This document shows positions 53,835 to 61,988 of a stretch of DNA of 64,000 nt, piece by piece; the first letter of the stretch is position 1, and every line of letters begins with the position of its first letter. The position numbers and the translations under genes were made by a program. The stretch spans positions 124,001 to 188,000 of the forward strand of contig JAGOBK010000003.1 in assembly GCA_017983465.1 (NCBI GenBank), written 5' to 3'. This stretch comes from Crocinitomicaceae bacterium (lineage in GTDB: Bacteria; Bacteroidota; Bacteroidia; Flavobacteriales_D; Crocinitomicaceae). The notes below the pieces were generated by a model. The model ran no database searches. It worked only from the letters and a program-made list of their open reading frames with translations, and was not told where the DNA came from.

Positions 53835-55082
53835 ATGTCAGCAGATATTTTCGAAAAAATTCAGGCGAATCGCGGACCTATTGGACAACACGCGAAAGAA
53901 TCTCATGGATATTTTACCTTTCCTAAGTTAGAAGGTCCTATCGGTCCTCACATGATTTTCCGTGGTAAAACACGTTTGAACTGGTCTTTGAACAATTATT
54001 TGGGATTGGCTGATCATCCAGAAGTGAGAAAAGTAGACGGCGAGGCAGCAGCTGAGTTCGGACTTGGTTCACCAATGGGCGCACGCATGATGAGTGGAAA
54101 CTCTGATTACCACGAACAATTAGAGCGTGAATTATCTGCATTTGTCAATAAAGAAAGTACGATCCTTTGTAACTTCGGTTATCAAGCGGTTGTTTCTGCA
54201 ATTGACTGTTTGGTAGATCGTCACGATGTGATTGTTTATGACGCTGAATCTCACGCATGTATCCTTGATGGTGTGCGTTTGCACATGGGGAAACGTTTCG
54301 TTTTCAAACACAATGATTTAGAAGATTGTGAAAAACAATTGCAACGTGCAACGAAATTAGCAGCTGAAACAGGTGGTGCGATTTTGGTGATCACGGAAGG
54401 TGTTTTCGGAATGCGTGGAGACCAAGGAATCATTAAAGAAATCGTTGATTTAAAACAAAAATATAACTTCCGTTTGTTTGTAGATGATGCGCATGGTATC
54501 GGTACACTTGGAGCAACTGGAGGTGGTACAGGTGAAGAGCAAGGATGTCAAGACGGAATCGATATTTACTTCGGTACTTTCGCGAAATCATTTGCGTTGA
54601 TCGGTGGATTCATTTCATCAGATGAGCAAGTAGTAGAATACTTACGTTACAACATGCGTTCACAAATCTTCGCGAAAGCAATGCCAATGCCATTAGTAGT
54701 TGGATTGTTGAAGCGTTTGGAGTTGATGAGAAATCATCCTGAATACAAAGCGAAATTGTGGGAAATCACTGAAGCTTTACAAAAAGGATTAACAGATGCT
54801 GGATTCGAAATTGGTCCAACAAACACATGTGTGACTCCTGTTTACTTGAATGGATCCATTCCAGAGTCAACAAACTTGATTTACGACTTACGTGAGAACT
54901 ACAATGTGTTCTGTTCGATGGTTGTATACCCAGTTGTACCGAAAGGAATGATTATTCTACGTTTGATTCCAACTGCAACACATACTTTAGAAGATGTACG
55001 ATACACCATCGAGTGTTTCTCTAAAATCGTTGGGAAGTTGAAAGCTGGAGAATACGTTTCAGATAAAATTGCAGCGGTTTAA
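53835..55082 (+). CDS. Alpha-oxoamine synthase, serine palmitoyltransferase-like
   Basis: A 415-residue PLP enzyme of the alpha-oxoamine synthase family that condenses an amino acid with an acyl thioester. It has NYLGLADHPEVR near 54-65, GNSDYHEQLERELSAF, HACILDGVRLHMG, the PLP-binding DDAHGIGTLGATGGG near 217-231 and the Schiff-base lysine in GTFAKSFALIGGF near 251. In Bacteroidota such enzymes make sphingolipid or sulfonolipid bases, so a serine or cysteate acyl transferase is likely; 2-amino-3-ketobutyrate ligase is less likely. Its 3' end and terminator recur at about 56.05-56.18 kb. Confidence 0.85.
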   Translation: MSADIFEKIQANRGPIGQHAKESHGYFTFPKLEGPIGPHMIFRGKTRLNWSLNNYLGLADHPEVRKVDGEAAAEFGLGSPMGARMMSGNSDYHEQLERELSAFVNKESTILCNFGYQAVVSAIDCLVDRHDVIVYDAESHACILDGVRLHMGKRFVFKHNDLEDCEKQLQRATKLAAETGGAILVITEGVFGMRGDQGIIKEIVDLKQKYNFRLFVDDAHGIGTLGATGGGTGEEQGCQDGIDIYFGTFAKSFALIGGFISSDEQVVEYLRYNMRSQIFAKAMPMPLVVGLLKRLELMRNHPEYKAKLWEITEALQKGLTDAGFEIGPTNTCVTPVYLNGSIPESTNLIYDLRENYNVFCSMVVYPVVPKGMIILRLIPTATHTLEDVRYTIECFSKIVGKLKAGEYVSDKIAAV

Positions 55083-55110
55083 TTCAAACCGAAAATAACA
55101 ACATAAAAAA

Positions 55111-55137
55111 AAAGGAGCTTGAAAAGGCTCCTTTTTT
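55111..55137 (+). terminator. Terminator after the alpha-oxoamine synthase
   Basis: AAAGGAGC and GCTCCTTT pair around TTGAAAAG, with a T-tract. A near copy of this terminator is found at 56144-56177. Confidence 0.85.
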
Positions 55138-55195
55138 GCTTAATGGAAATGATCAAATACTTATTTACCAAGTTTTTCGAACAAATATCACACAC

Positions 55196-55227
55196 AAAAA
55201 AAGCCCTTCCGAGGAAGAGCTTTTTCT
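55196..55227 (-). terminator. Terminator after the barrel gene at 55243
   Basis: AAAAAGCCCTTCC and GGAAGAGCTTTTT form an imperfect inverted repeat with A and T tracts, placed just after the stop of the minus-strand barrel gene. The rest of the 160-base gap holds no gene. Confidence 0.65.
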
Positions 55228-55242
55228 AATTGAATGAAGTGA

Positions 55243-55887
55243 CTATAGTTTGAAACTGATACCCGCATTTAAGAGTCCTCCTTGTCCTATACCAAGTTGT
55301 AAGTTAGCGCCAATGTTGTCCGTAAAGAAATAACGCATTCCTAAACCAGCTTTGAATCCAACAGGAACTATGCTTGAAACCGACATGGGAACATAATCAG
55401 GATCAGTACTTGTAAAATCAAAATTTCGATTGCTATAACCAATTCCAACTGTTGAGTATAAGTCAAATTCATCGTTATCTAAAAAATGATAATTGAAACA
55501 CACCAAAGCTCCAACTTTACGAGTTGAAAAATCGTAGTTATAAAGGACTTCTGTATACTGACCAGTGTTTGAGTTATAAACGGATCCTAAATCATTGAAA
55601 CTAATAGATGAGCTTGTAATTCCAATATCAAGTCCTAAACCAACTTTGTCTGTCACGAGGTACTCAAATTTTAATCCGAATGGACCAGCTCCACCTACCT
55701 TAAGGTCTAATTCTGTTCCTTCACTAGCGTAAGCTGCTTTAAATACAGAAGTGTAAAGATTCGGGAATCCATAGTAACCTTCAAAGACAAGGTTTCCTTC
55801 TTCTACGGCTTGCGCATACGTTTTTTGGTTTAAACCAGTGGAAATCATCACCATCGCGATGAAAACTTTTAAAAAATTTTTAGTCAT
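55243..55887 (-). CDS. Putative outer-membrane beta-barrel protein
   Basis: A 214-residue secreted protein with start ATG at 55887 (MTKNFLKVFIAMVMISTGLN), chosen because it begins the signal peptide; 55935 adds a hydrophobic non-signal stretch. The mature part alternates strands and ends with GMRYFFTDNIGANLQLGIG and a final aromatic-like FKL, typical of small eight-strand barrels. It is similar in form to the protein encoded at 1385-2002. It is flanked on both sides by copies of the alpha-oxoamine synthase 3' end (see findings). Function unknown. Confidence 0.7.
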   Translation of the reverse strand: MTKNFLKVFIAMVMISTGLNQKTYAQAVEEGNLVFEGYYGFPNLYTSVFKAAYASEGTELDLKVGGAGPFGLKFEYLVTDKVGLGLDIGITSSSISFNDLGSVYNSNTGQYTEVLYNYDFSTRKVGALVCFNYHFLDNDEFDLYSTVGIGYSNRNFDFTSTDPDYVPMSVSSIVPVGFKAGLGMRYFFTDNIGANLQLGIGQGGLLNAGISFKL

Positions 55888-56046
55888 AAATATTAGTTTT
55901 AGTTTATCAAATATATTAAAAAGATTGTAAATCAATTATTTCCGAGATATGTTTTTAAAAAAAGCAGGGTTTTTCCATATAGGATAAAATGCGGCATGCG
56001 ACGAAATTGACCCAAACGGAAACAAATTACTTTAGAAAAGTAAAAA

Positions 56047-56177
56047 ACTTCGATTGTTTCACTAAAAACGTTGGTAAGTTGAAAGCTGGAGAATACGTTT
56101 CAGATAAAGTTGCAGCGGTTTCATTCAAACCAAAAATGATCACATAAAAAAAGGAGCTTGAAAAAGCTCCTTTTTTG
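56047..56177 (+). pseudogene. Partial decayed copy of the alpha-oxoamine synthase 3' end and terminator
   Basis: The stretch repeats the last 23 codons of the gene ending at 55082 (GKLKAGEYVSDKVAAV matches GKLKAGEYVSDKIAAV), the tail after the stop, and the GGAGCTT...AAGCTCC terminator. The original stop TAA reads TCA in the copy. No start codon or upstream coding part is present, so it is a remnant, not a gene. Confidence 0.8.
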
Positions 56178-56195
56178 TTTTCTATAACGTTCTCC

Positions 56196-57332
56196 TTAGC
56201 GACTCGCAAAAGGGTGGTTGTTCACCACTGGAATCTCTAAAGAAATCAATTTTTGAATGTCGCGAATGTACTTGCGTTCTTCTTTGTCACAGAAGGAAAC
56301 AGCAATTCCAGACGCTCCTGCGCGTCCCGTACGACCAATGCGGTGTACATACGTTTCTGGAATGTTTGGAATGTCGTAGTTGATTACAAATGATAACTCA
56401 TCGATGTCAATTCCACGTGCAGCAATGTCCGTAGCAACTAACACACGAGATGTTTTGTCCTTGAAATTAGATAAGGCACGTTGACGCGCATTCTGAGATT
56501 TGTTCCCGTGAATGGCTTCCGCTGTCACTTTGTTTTTTGCTAATAACTTCACGATTTTGTCCGCTCCGTGTTTCGTTCGTGAGAAAACCAATACACTTGG
56601 TGCTTTCGTTTCTTTTAATACATGTACCAACAAATCTTTTTTCGCTGGTGTATCCACGTAATACAAGGCTTGCTCGATCATTTCGGCAGTCGATGAAACT
56701 GGATTTACTTCCACTTTCACAGGATCTGTCAAAATTGAATTCGCTAAAGAGGTAATCTCTTTCGGCATCGTCGCGGAGAAAAACAAGGTTTGACGTTTCG
56801 CTGGAATCATTTTGATGATTTTCTTCACGTCGTGGATGAATCCCATGTCTAACATACGATCGGCTTCATCCAAAACAAAAATCTCCAAGTTTCCTAACTT
56901 GATGAATCCTTGTTGCTGCAAGTCCAATAAGCGTCCAGGTGTAGCAATCAATACGTCCACTCCATTTTTCAAACGGTTGACTTGTTGTGACTGATTTACA
57001 CCACCAAAAATAACGGTGTATCGCAATTTCAATTCGCTTCCGTAATTCTTGAAACTTTCTTCAATTTGTATCGCTAATTCGCGCGTCGGAGTAACAATTA
57101 AGGCTCTGATTTTATTCGAGTTATCCGTTTGTTTGGATGCGTGAATGCGTTGAATGATTGGAATAGCAAATGCCGCTGTTTTTCCTGTTCCAGTTTGTGC
57201 ACAGCCCATGACATCTCGTCCTTCGAGTACGTATGGTATTGCTTGTTGTTGGATTGGAGTTGGTTCGGTATAACCTTGTTTGGTAAGAGCGTTTAAAATC
57301 GGCTCTAAAAGATTTAATTCATTAAATTTCAT
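56196..57332 (-). CDS. rhlE: DEAD-box RNA helicase, RhlE-like
   Basis: A 378-residue compact DEAD-box helicase with no extended C-terminal domain. The ATG at 57332 ([20 protein letters not shown]) matches the family; the frame to 57461 overlaps cutC. Motifs are Q-motif [24 protein letters not shown] near 43-54, [19 protein letters not shown] near 147-160, FSATMP, and [13 protein letters not shown]. It probably assists ribosome assembly or RNA decay. A promoter box TACCTTTG lies about 55 bases upstream, within the cutC 3' flank. Confidence 0.93.
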   Translation of the reverse strand: MKFNELNLLEPILNALTKQGYTEPTPIQQQAIPYVLEGRDVMGCAQTGTGKTAAFAIPIIQRIHASKQTDNSNKIRALIVTPTRELAIQIEESFKNYGSELKLRYTVIFGGVNQSQQVNRLKNGVDVLIATPGRLLDLQQQGFIKLGNLEIFVLDEADRMLDMGFIHDVKKIIKMIPAKRQTLFFSATMPKEITSLANSILTDPVKVEVNPVSSTAEMIEQALYYVDTPAKKDLLVHVLKETKAPSVLVFSRTKHGADKIVKLLAKNKVTAEAIHGNKSQNARQRALSNFKDKTSRVLVATDIAARGIDIDELSFVINYDIPNIPETYVHRIGRTGRAGASGIAVSFCDKEERKYIRDIQKLISLEIPVVNNHPFASR

Positions 57333-57417
57333 ATAATTATTCAATCCTACGGTTGAACAAATAAAGTAATGATTGACCCAGGATTTGTACAAAGGTACAG
57401 CAAATAAACCGGATAAT

Positions 57418-58125
57418 CTATTTGAGTGCCCCGCGCACTGCATCCAGGATGCGTTGGACACGCTGCTCTTCTACTTTAAGGATGGTTTCTGAAAAGGCGG
57501 AATCTTCGTCCAACAAAACTTTTGTGGTTCCTGAAAAGTGAATCGCATCCGGCTGTGCTCCTTTTGCGATTTTGGTAATGTTTCCAGCGTTTACACCGCC
57601 ACCAGCCATGATTTCGATGCGACCGTTTGCATAGCCCTTCATCTCTTTTAAAATCGGCATGCCAATGTCCACATGACTAGCAAATCCGGAAGTTAAAATC
57701 CGGTGGAATCCCAATTTGATTAAGTGATCCATCGAGCGTTTCCAATCAATACTTTCATCAAATGCACGGTGGAATGTCCATACAAAATCAGGAAATTGCT
57801 GCTTCAAGTTCGCTAATGCTTCGACGTCCAAGTCGAAATTGGATTTCAAAATTCCGACTACAACGCCTTGTACACCTGCCTGCTGACAAAATGCCAAGTC
57901 GCGCTCGATTACCGCTATTTCTTCTGGACTATAGCAAAATCCACCAGCTCTTGGACGTATCAATACATGCGTATCGATCCCATGATCCAAAGCATAAGTG
58001 ATCATCCCCGCGGAGGGCGTGAGTCCACCCTGCTCCAAATTCTGACACAATTCAATGCGATCAAAATCAAGTGATTTCGCTAATGTTATTGCCTCGATAG
58101 AAGCTGCACACAATTCTAATTTCAT
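57418..58125 (-). CDS. cutC: CutC family protein
   Basis: A 235-residue TIM-barrel protein of the CutC family, once tied to copper homeostasis; the biochemical role remains uncertain. It has [20 protein letters not shown] at the N-terminus, [20 protein letters not shown] near 23-42, [12 protein letters not shown] near 55-66 and [12 protein letters not shown] near 172-183. It is divergent from the E1 dehydrogenase gene. A TATTTTG box lies five bases before its ATG (58131-58137). Confidence 0.92.
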   Translation of the reverse strand: MKLELCAASIEAITLAKSLDFDRIELCQNLEQGGLTPSAGMITYALDHGIDTHVLIRPRAGGFCYSPEEIAVIERDLAFCQQAGVQGVVVGILKSNFDLDVEALANLKQQFPDFVWTFHRAFDESIDWKRSMDHLIKLGFHRILTSGFASHVDIGMPILKEMKGYANGRIEIMAGGGVNAGNITKIAKGAQPDAIHFSGTTKVLLDEDSAFSETILKVEEQRVQRILDAVRGALK

Positions 58126-58130
58126 AGTTC

Positions 58131-58137
58131 CAAAATA
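58131..58137 (-). promoter_or_regulatory. -7-like box directly before the cutC start
   Basis: Minus-strand TATTTTG ends five bases before the cutC ATG, the same spacing as seen at the CDF and sugar dehydrogenase genes. It suggests a leaderless transcript. Confidence 0.4.
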
Positions 58138-58188
58138 GCCCTACAAAAATGCTAAAAAATTCCATACAAAAACGCCGTTGCTTTTCCT

Positions 58189-58196
58189 TATATTTG
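58189..58196 (+). promoter_or_regulatory. -7 promoter box for the fused E1 gene
   Basis: TATATTTG, exact match, 19 bases before the ATG at 58216. Confidence 0.65.
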
Positions 58197-58215
58197 CATA
58201 CGTTTACAATCAACA

Positions 58216-60660
58216 ATGGCAAAAGAAAAAGCACCTAATACGCAAGACCAAATGAATTTTGAAGCATTCAAAAAACAGGTACTTGCTGACTATCAATTGG
58301 CTTGTGAATCCCGCGAAGCATCCCTTCTTGGAAGAAAGGAAGTGCTTACTGGTAAAGCGAAATTTGGAATTTTCGGAGATGGAAAAGAGCTTGCGCAAAT
58401 TGCGTTAGCGAAACAGTTTCAGAATGGTGATTTCCGTTCTGGATACTACCGCGATCAAACCATCATGATGGCCATTGGTGAGTTAACAGTGGAACAATAT
58501 TTTGCTGGATTGTATGCGCACACAGATGTGGACATCGAACCACAATCTGCTGGACGTCAAATGGGTGGACATTACTCCACACGTAACTTGGATGCCAACG
58601 GAGAATGGAAAAATTTGATGATGCAGAAAAACAGCTCTGCGGATATTTCTCCAACTGCCGGACAAATGCCACGTTTGGTTGGATTAGCGCAAGCATCGAA
58701 AGTATACCGTCAACAAGAAGCATTGAAATCGAATCCTGACTTTGAGAAATTTACCAACGGCGGAAACGAAGTCGCATTTGGAACAATTGGCGATGCCTCT
58801 ACGAGTGAAGGTCCTTTCTGGGAATCGATCAACGCAGCAGGTGTATTGCAAGTTCCGATGGTGATGTCCGTTTGGGACGATGGCTACGGGATTTCAGTAC
58901 CAAGAGAATTACAAACAACGAAAGGAAGTATTTCCGACGCTTTATCAGGAATGCAACGCACAGCGGACAAACCTGGATACGAGATCTTCATCACCAAAGG
59001 ATGGGACTACGCACATTTGTGTGAGACCTATGAAAAAGCGGTGAAACTAGCACGCGAAGAACACATTCCGGTTTTAGTTCATGTGAAAGAAGTGAATCAA
59101 CCGCAAGGACACTCTACTTCTGGATCGCATGAGCGTTACAAATCAGCGGAACGTTTGGAATGGGAAACGACCTTTGATTGCATCCATAAATTCAAAGAAT
59201 GGATTCTTTCATTCGAAGCAAAAGGAATGGCGATTGCTTCAGAGGAAGATTTAAATACCATACAAGCAGCAGCGAAAGAGATGGTTCGCAGCTCCAAAAA
59301 TACGGCATGGTCGCGTTTCACGGATAGCATGAAACAAGATCAAGCGGATTTAGTTTCTGTATTGAAAACAGTGGCTGCGGAAAGTTCGCAGTCTGTGTTT
59401 ATTCAAAAGGACATTGAAGCGCTTGAAAAAGAAAAAGAACCGATTCGTCGTGACCTATTGACTTTGGCGCGCAAAGTATTGCGTCAAGTTCGCGAGGAGC
59501 AAATTTCCTCGAAAAAAACGTTAGGAAACTGGATTCAAAGCATGATTTCTGGGAACTTCGATCGTTACAGTTCGCATTTGCATTCACAATCTGCACATTC
59601 AGCGATGAATGTTCCTGCAGTGGCTCCAAAATATGCGGATGATGTTCAAATGGAAGACGGTCGTATCATTCTCCGTGAAAACTACCGCACGATTCTAGAG
59701 AGTCGTCCAGAAGTTCTTGTCTTCGGAGAAGATGCTGGAAGAATTGGTGGCGTTAATCAATCTTTGGAAGGATTACAAGAGCAGTTTGGCGAAATACGCG
59801 TTTCGGACACTGGTATTCGCGAGTGCACGATTATCGGACAAGGAATTGGTATGGCGATGCGTGGACTTCGTCCAATTGCAGAGATTCAGTACTTGGATTA
59901 CTTGTTGTACGCGATTCAAATCATGTCTGATGATTTAGCAACGGTTCAGTACCGCACGAAAGGTGGACAAAAAGCACCGTTGATTGTTTCCACACGCGGA
60001 CACCGCCTCGAAGGAATCTGGCACAGTGGTTCTCCAATGGGAATGATTGTCAATTCGATTCGTGGTATTCACGTTTGTGTTCCAAGAAACATGACGAAAG
60101 CCGCTGGATTCTACAATACATTATTACAAGCAGACGAACCAGCATTGGTCATTGAACCATTGAACGGTTACCGCACGAAAGAGCGCATGCCGATTAACTT
60201 CGGAACGTTCACTGAAGCATTAGGAATGCCAGAAATCGTCAAAGAAGGAAAAGATTTAACGTTGGTTTCTTACGGATCAACCTTCAATCTTTGTGAGGTA
60301 GCTGCGCAACAATTGGAGCACATGGGTATATCTGTGGAACTGATTGACGTTCAAACCTTGTTGCCATTCGACATCGAACACATGATCAGTGATTCATTGG
60401 CGAAAACGAATCGTTTACTCATCGTGGACGAAGACGTCAGCAGTGGCGCAACCGGATTCATGTTGGATAAAATCTTGGTCGAGCAAAAAGGTTACTACCA
60501 TCTTGACTCCGCGCCTGAAACCCTAAGTTCGAAAGACCATCGTCCGGCTTACGGTTCCGACGGTGATTACTTCTCCAAACCAAGTATCGATGACATCATT
60601 GAAAAAGTGTACGCGATGATGCATGAGGCGGAACCGGTGAAGTATCCGAGTTTGTATTGA
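58216..60660 (+). CDS. 2-oxoacid dehydrogenase E1, alpha and beta subunits fused
   Basis: An 814-residue thiamine-diphosphate enzyme combining the E1-alpha (about 1-420) and E1-beta (about 475-814) subunits of a 2-oxoacid dehydrogenase, as usual in Bacteroidota. The alpha part has FRSGYYRDQTIMMAIGE near 76-92 and the ThDP motif GDASTSEGPFWE near 190-201; the beta part has FGEDAGRIGGVNQ near 500-512 and HRLEGIWHSG near 595-604. Substrate is branched-chain 2-oxoacid or pyruvate; sequence favours the branched-chain type. E2 and E3 genes are not in the window. It is single, with small orphan genes behind. Confidence 0.9.
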   Translation: MAKEKAPNTQDQMNFEAFKKQVLADYQLACESREASLLGRKEVLTGKAKFGIFGDGKELAQIALAKQFQNGDFRSGYYRDQTIMMAIGELTVEQYFAGLYAHTDVDIEPQSAGRQMGGHYSTRNLDANGEWKNLMMQKNSSADISPTAGQMPRLVGLAQASKVYRQQEALKSNPDFEKFTNGGNEVAFGTIGDASTSEGPFWESINAAGVLQVPMVMSVWDDGYGISVPRELQTTKGSISDALSGMQRTADKPGYEIFITKGWDYAHLCETYEKAVKLAREEHIPVLVHVKEVNQPQGHSTSGSHERYKSAERLEWETTFDCIHKFKEWILSFEAKGMAIASEEDLNTIQAAAKEMVRSSKNTAWSRFTDSMKQDQADLVSVLKTVAAESSQSVFIQKDIEALEKEKEPIRRDLLTLARKVLRQVREEQISSKKTLGNWIQSMISGNFDRYSSHLHSQSAHSAMNVPAVAPKYADDVQMEDGRIILRENYRTILESRPEVLVFGEDAGRIGGVNQSLEGLQEQFGEIRVSDTGIRECTIIGQGIGMAMRGLRPIAEIQYLDYLLYAIQIMSDDLATVQYRTKGGQKAPLIVSTRGHRLEGIWHSGSPMGMIVNSIRGIHVCVPRNMTKAAGFYNTLLQADEPALVIEPLNGYRTKERMPINFGTFTEALGMPEIVKEGKDLTLVSYGSTFNLCEVAAQQLEHMGISVELIDVQTLLPFDIEHMISDSLAKTNRLLIVDEDVSSGATGFMLDKILVEQKGYYHLDSAPETLSSKDHRPAYGSDGDYFSKPSIDDIIEKVYAMMHEAEPVKYPSLY

Positions 60661-60703
60661 TAGTCGTAAGTACATAGTTAGCGCACACCCCATACCGCCA
60701 AGA

Positions 60704-61255
60704 ATGAAAAATAGAATTGGCATCTTCTTATTAGTTTGTTTAAATGGTTCAGCAATATTCCTAAATATATTTATTGCCATGTTCTCCTTTGGCATAATTG
60801 TTAATGGCTCCTTTAGTTTAGAACTTTCAGCCCAAGTAGTGAAAGAGATTTTAACTTGGTTTTCATTTTTTGGAATATTGTCCGGGATTATTAATTATTT
60901 CATCTTAAAATATTTGAATCAAGTAACGAAACCATTGTTGTTAGGTTTGTTAATATCACTCACTTGTTTTCTTGTCTCGTTCCCATTTGTTTATATTGAA
61001 AGAGATAAATTTTTAGAAAATGGAAGAGGGAATGCTATCGAAATTGATGTTAATCTTGTCCAAGATATATATGTGAAAAACTTAAACACTGGGAAAAATA
61101 CTTTTTTACAAAAAGAAGAACGAGAAATAATCTGGGAAACAGAACGACTGTTAAATTATCCGGACAATACCAAAGGGAAAAACTTATACGAGGTTCATGT
61201 TAAATTTATGAATGGAGAATTGATTTTTAAAACAAACGAGATGCCCAATAATTAA
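60704..61255 (+). CDS. Orphan three-helix membrane protein in a repeat-bounded cassette
   Basis: A 183-residue protein that I do not recognise. Three hydrophobic helices (about 5-30, 48-68 and 76-97) precede a soluble, charged C-terminal part (about 100-183). Codon use is more AT-rich than in neighbouring genes. GTTAGC occurs upstream (60679-60684) and the complementary GCTAAC starts the downstream repeat (61265-61272 region), as at the ends of gene cassettes. No operon partner. It may be an acquired gene; function cannot be stated. Confidence 0.6.
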   Translation: MKNRIGIFLLVCLNGSAIFLNIFIAMFSFGIIVNGSFSLELSAQVVKEILTWFSFFGILSGIINYFILKYLNQVTKPLLLGLLISLTCFLVSFPFVYIERDKFLENGRGNAIEIDVNLVQDIYVKNLNTGKNTFLQKEEREIIWETERLLNYPDNTKGKNLYEVHVKFMNGELIFKTNEMPNN

Positions 61256-61400
61256 TAAGGCGGGGGCTAACAGCCGTCTAGCTCCAACCTTGCTTCGGAA
61301 CAAAGATATATTTGAAAGAAAATAATTTCAACTTCGAAGTAACGTTTTTTTTAAAAAGTCGGGCCGTGCGCCAGGCCGCCAAACGTTAACGACAATAAAT
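61256..61400 (+). repeat. Repeat A after the first orphan gene (cassette-end candidate)
   Basis: About 145 bases starting GGCGGGGGCTAACAGCC and ending GCCGCCAAACGTTAACGAC. The middle (61311-61362, TTTGAAAG...AGTCGG) is about 80% identical to 61850-61900. It contains CTTCGAAG and self-complementary ends. No coding potential was seen. Confidence 0.65.
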
Positions 61401-61411
61401 AGATTACGGAA

Positions 61412-61786
61412 ATGAGAACAAAACAATTATTACAAATTTTACTTTGTGGATATTTATTATCATGCAATAGTGATGATAATCAGTCCACCTTAAGTATTGG
61501 AATAGGAAAAGATGTAACAGTTTCATTAAATATTCTTGACCCAAAAGGAATTACTAAAATTGAATTCATATCTAATGGTGATAATCATTCAGTAACAGCA
61601 AACGAACTGGCAAAGTACAGGACAATTGATTATGGATTAAATGGAAAAGGTGAAGGAACATTCAAAGTATTTGTTCATACAAATATTGATACTTTTCAAT
61701 CTGAATATTATGTTGAAGGGGGGTATCATGTTAAACTAGAATGTGACTCATCACATATTAAAACAATTGATCCTACTGGTTATTAA
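61412..61786 (+). CDS. Orphan small lipoprotein in a repeat-bounded cassette
   Basis: A 124-residue lipoprotein with the lipobox YLLSC (lipidated cysteine at residue 18). The mature part looks like a beta sandwich (DVTVSLNILDPKGITKIEFI) with no family I recognise. Codons are AT-rich compared with flanking core genes. The gene lies between repeat A and repeat B and is not linked to an operon. The start ATG is 11 bases after repeat A. Confidence 0.65.
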   Translation: MRTKQLLQILLCGYLLSCNSDDNQSTLSIGIGKDVTVSLNILDPKGITKIEFISNGDNHSVTANELAKYRTIDYGLNGKGEGTFKVFVHTNIDTFQSEYYVEGGYHVKLECDSSHIKTIDPTGY

Positions 61787-61789
61787 TTA

Positions 61790-61935
61790 TAGTGTGGCTA
61801 AAAGTTGCCTGTTGCAAATCCTCCAATCTCACTTCGAAACAGCCCTAAATTTGAAAGGGAATAATTTTAACTTAGGTGTAACGATTTATTAAAGAGTCGG
61901 TACGATAGACAGCCAGCGAACCATTATCGGTAAAC
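61790..61935 (+). repeat. Repeat B after the second orphan gene (cassette-end candidate)
   Basis: Diverged copy of repeat A with the same order: GGCTAA, CTTCGAAAC, TTTGAAAG, AATTTTAACTT, TAACG, AAAGAGTCGG, then GCCAGCGAACC and GGTAAACGATATAA. No gene is present from 61787 to 61988. Confidence 0.6.
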
Positions 61936-61988
61936 GATATAATCGGAAACCGGCAAACGAACATCGACAAACGACTAAGGAAACTACA

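Noticed and set aside
53835..55082. Annotation as 8-amino-7-oxononanoate synthase (BioF) or glycine C-acetyltransferase (Kbl)
   Set aside because: It belongs to the same superfamily, but the neighbourhood lacks biotin or threonine-degradation genes and the N-terminal region fits the Bacteroidota lipid-type enzymes better; left at family level.
60661..61988. Insertion sequence or transposon between the E1 gene and sppA
   Set aside because: No transposase, no terminal inverted repeats with target duplication; the repeats lie in the same orientation behind each gene.
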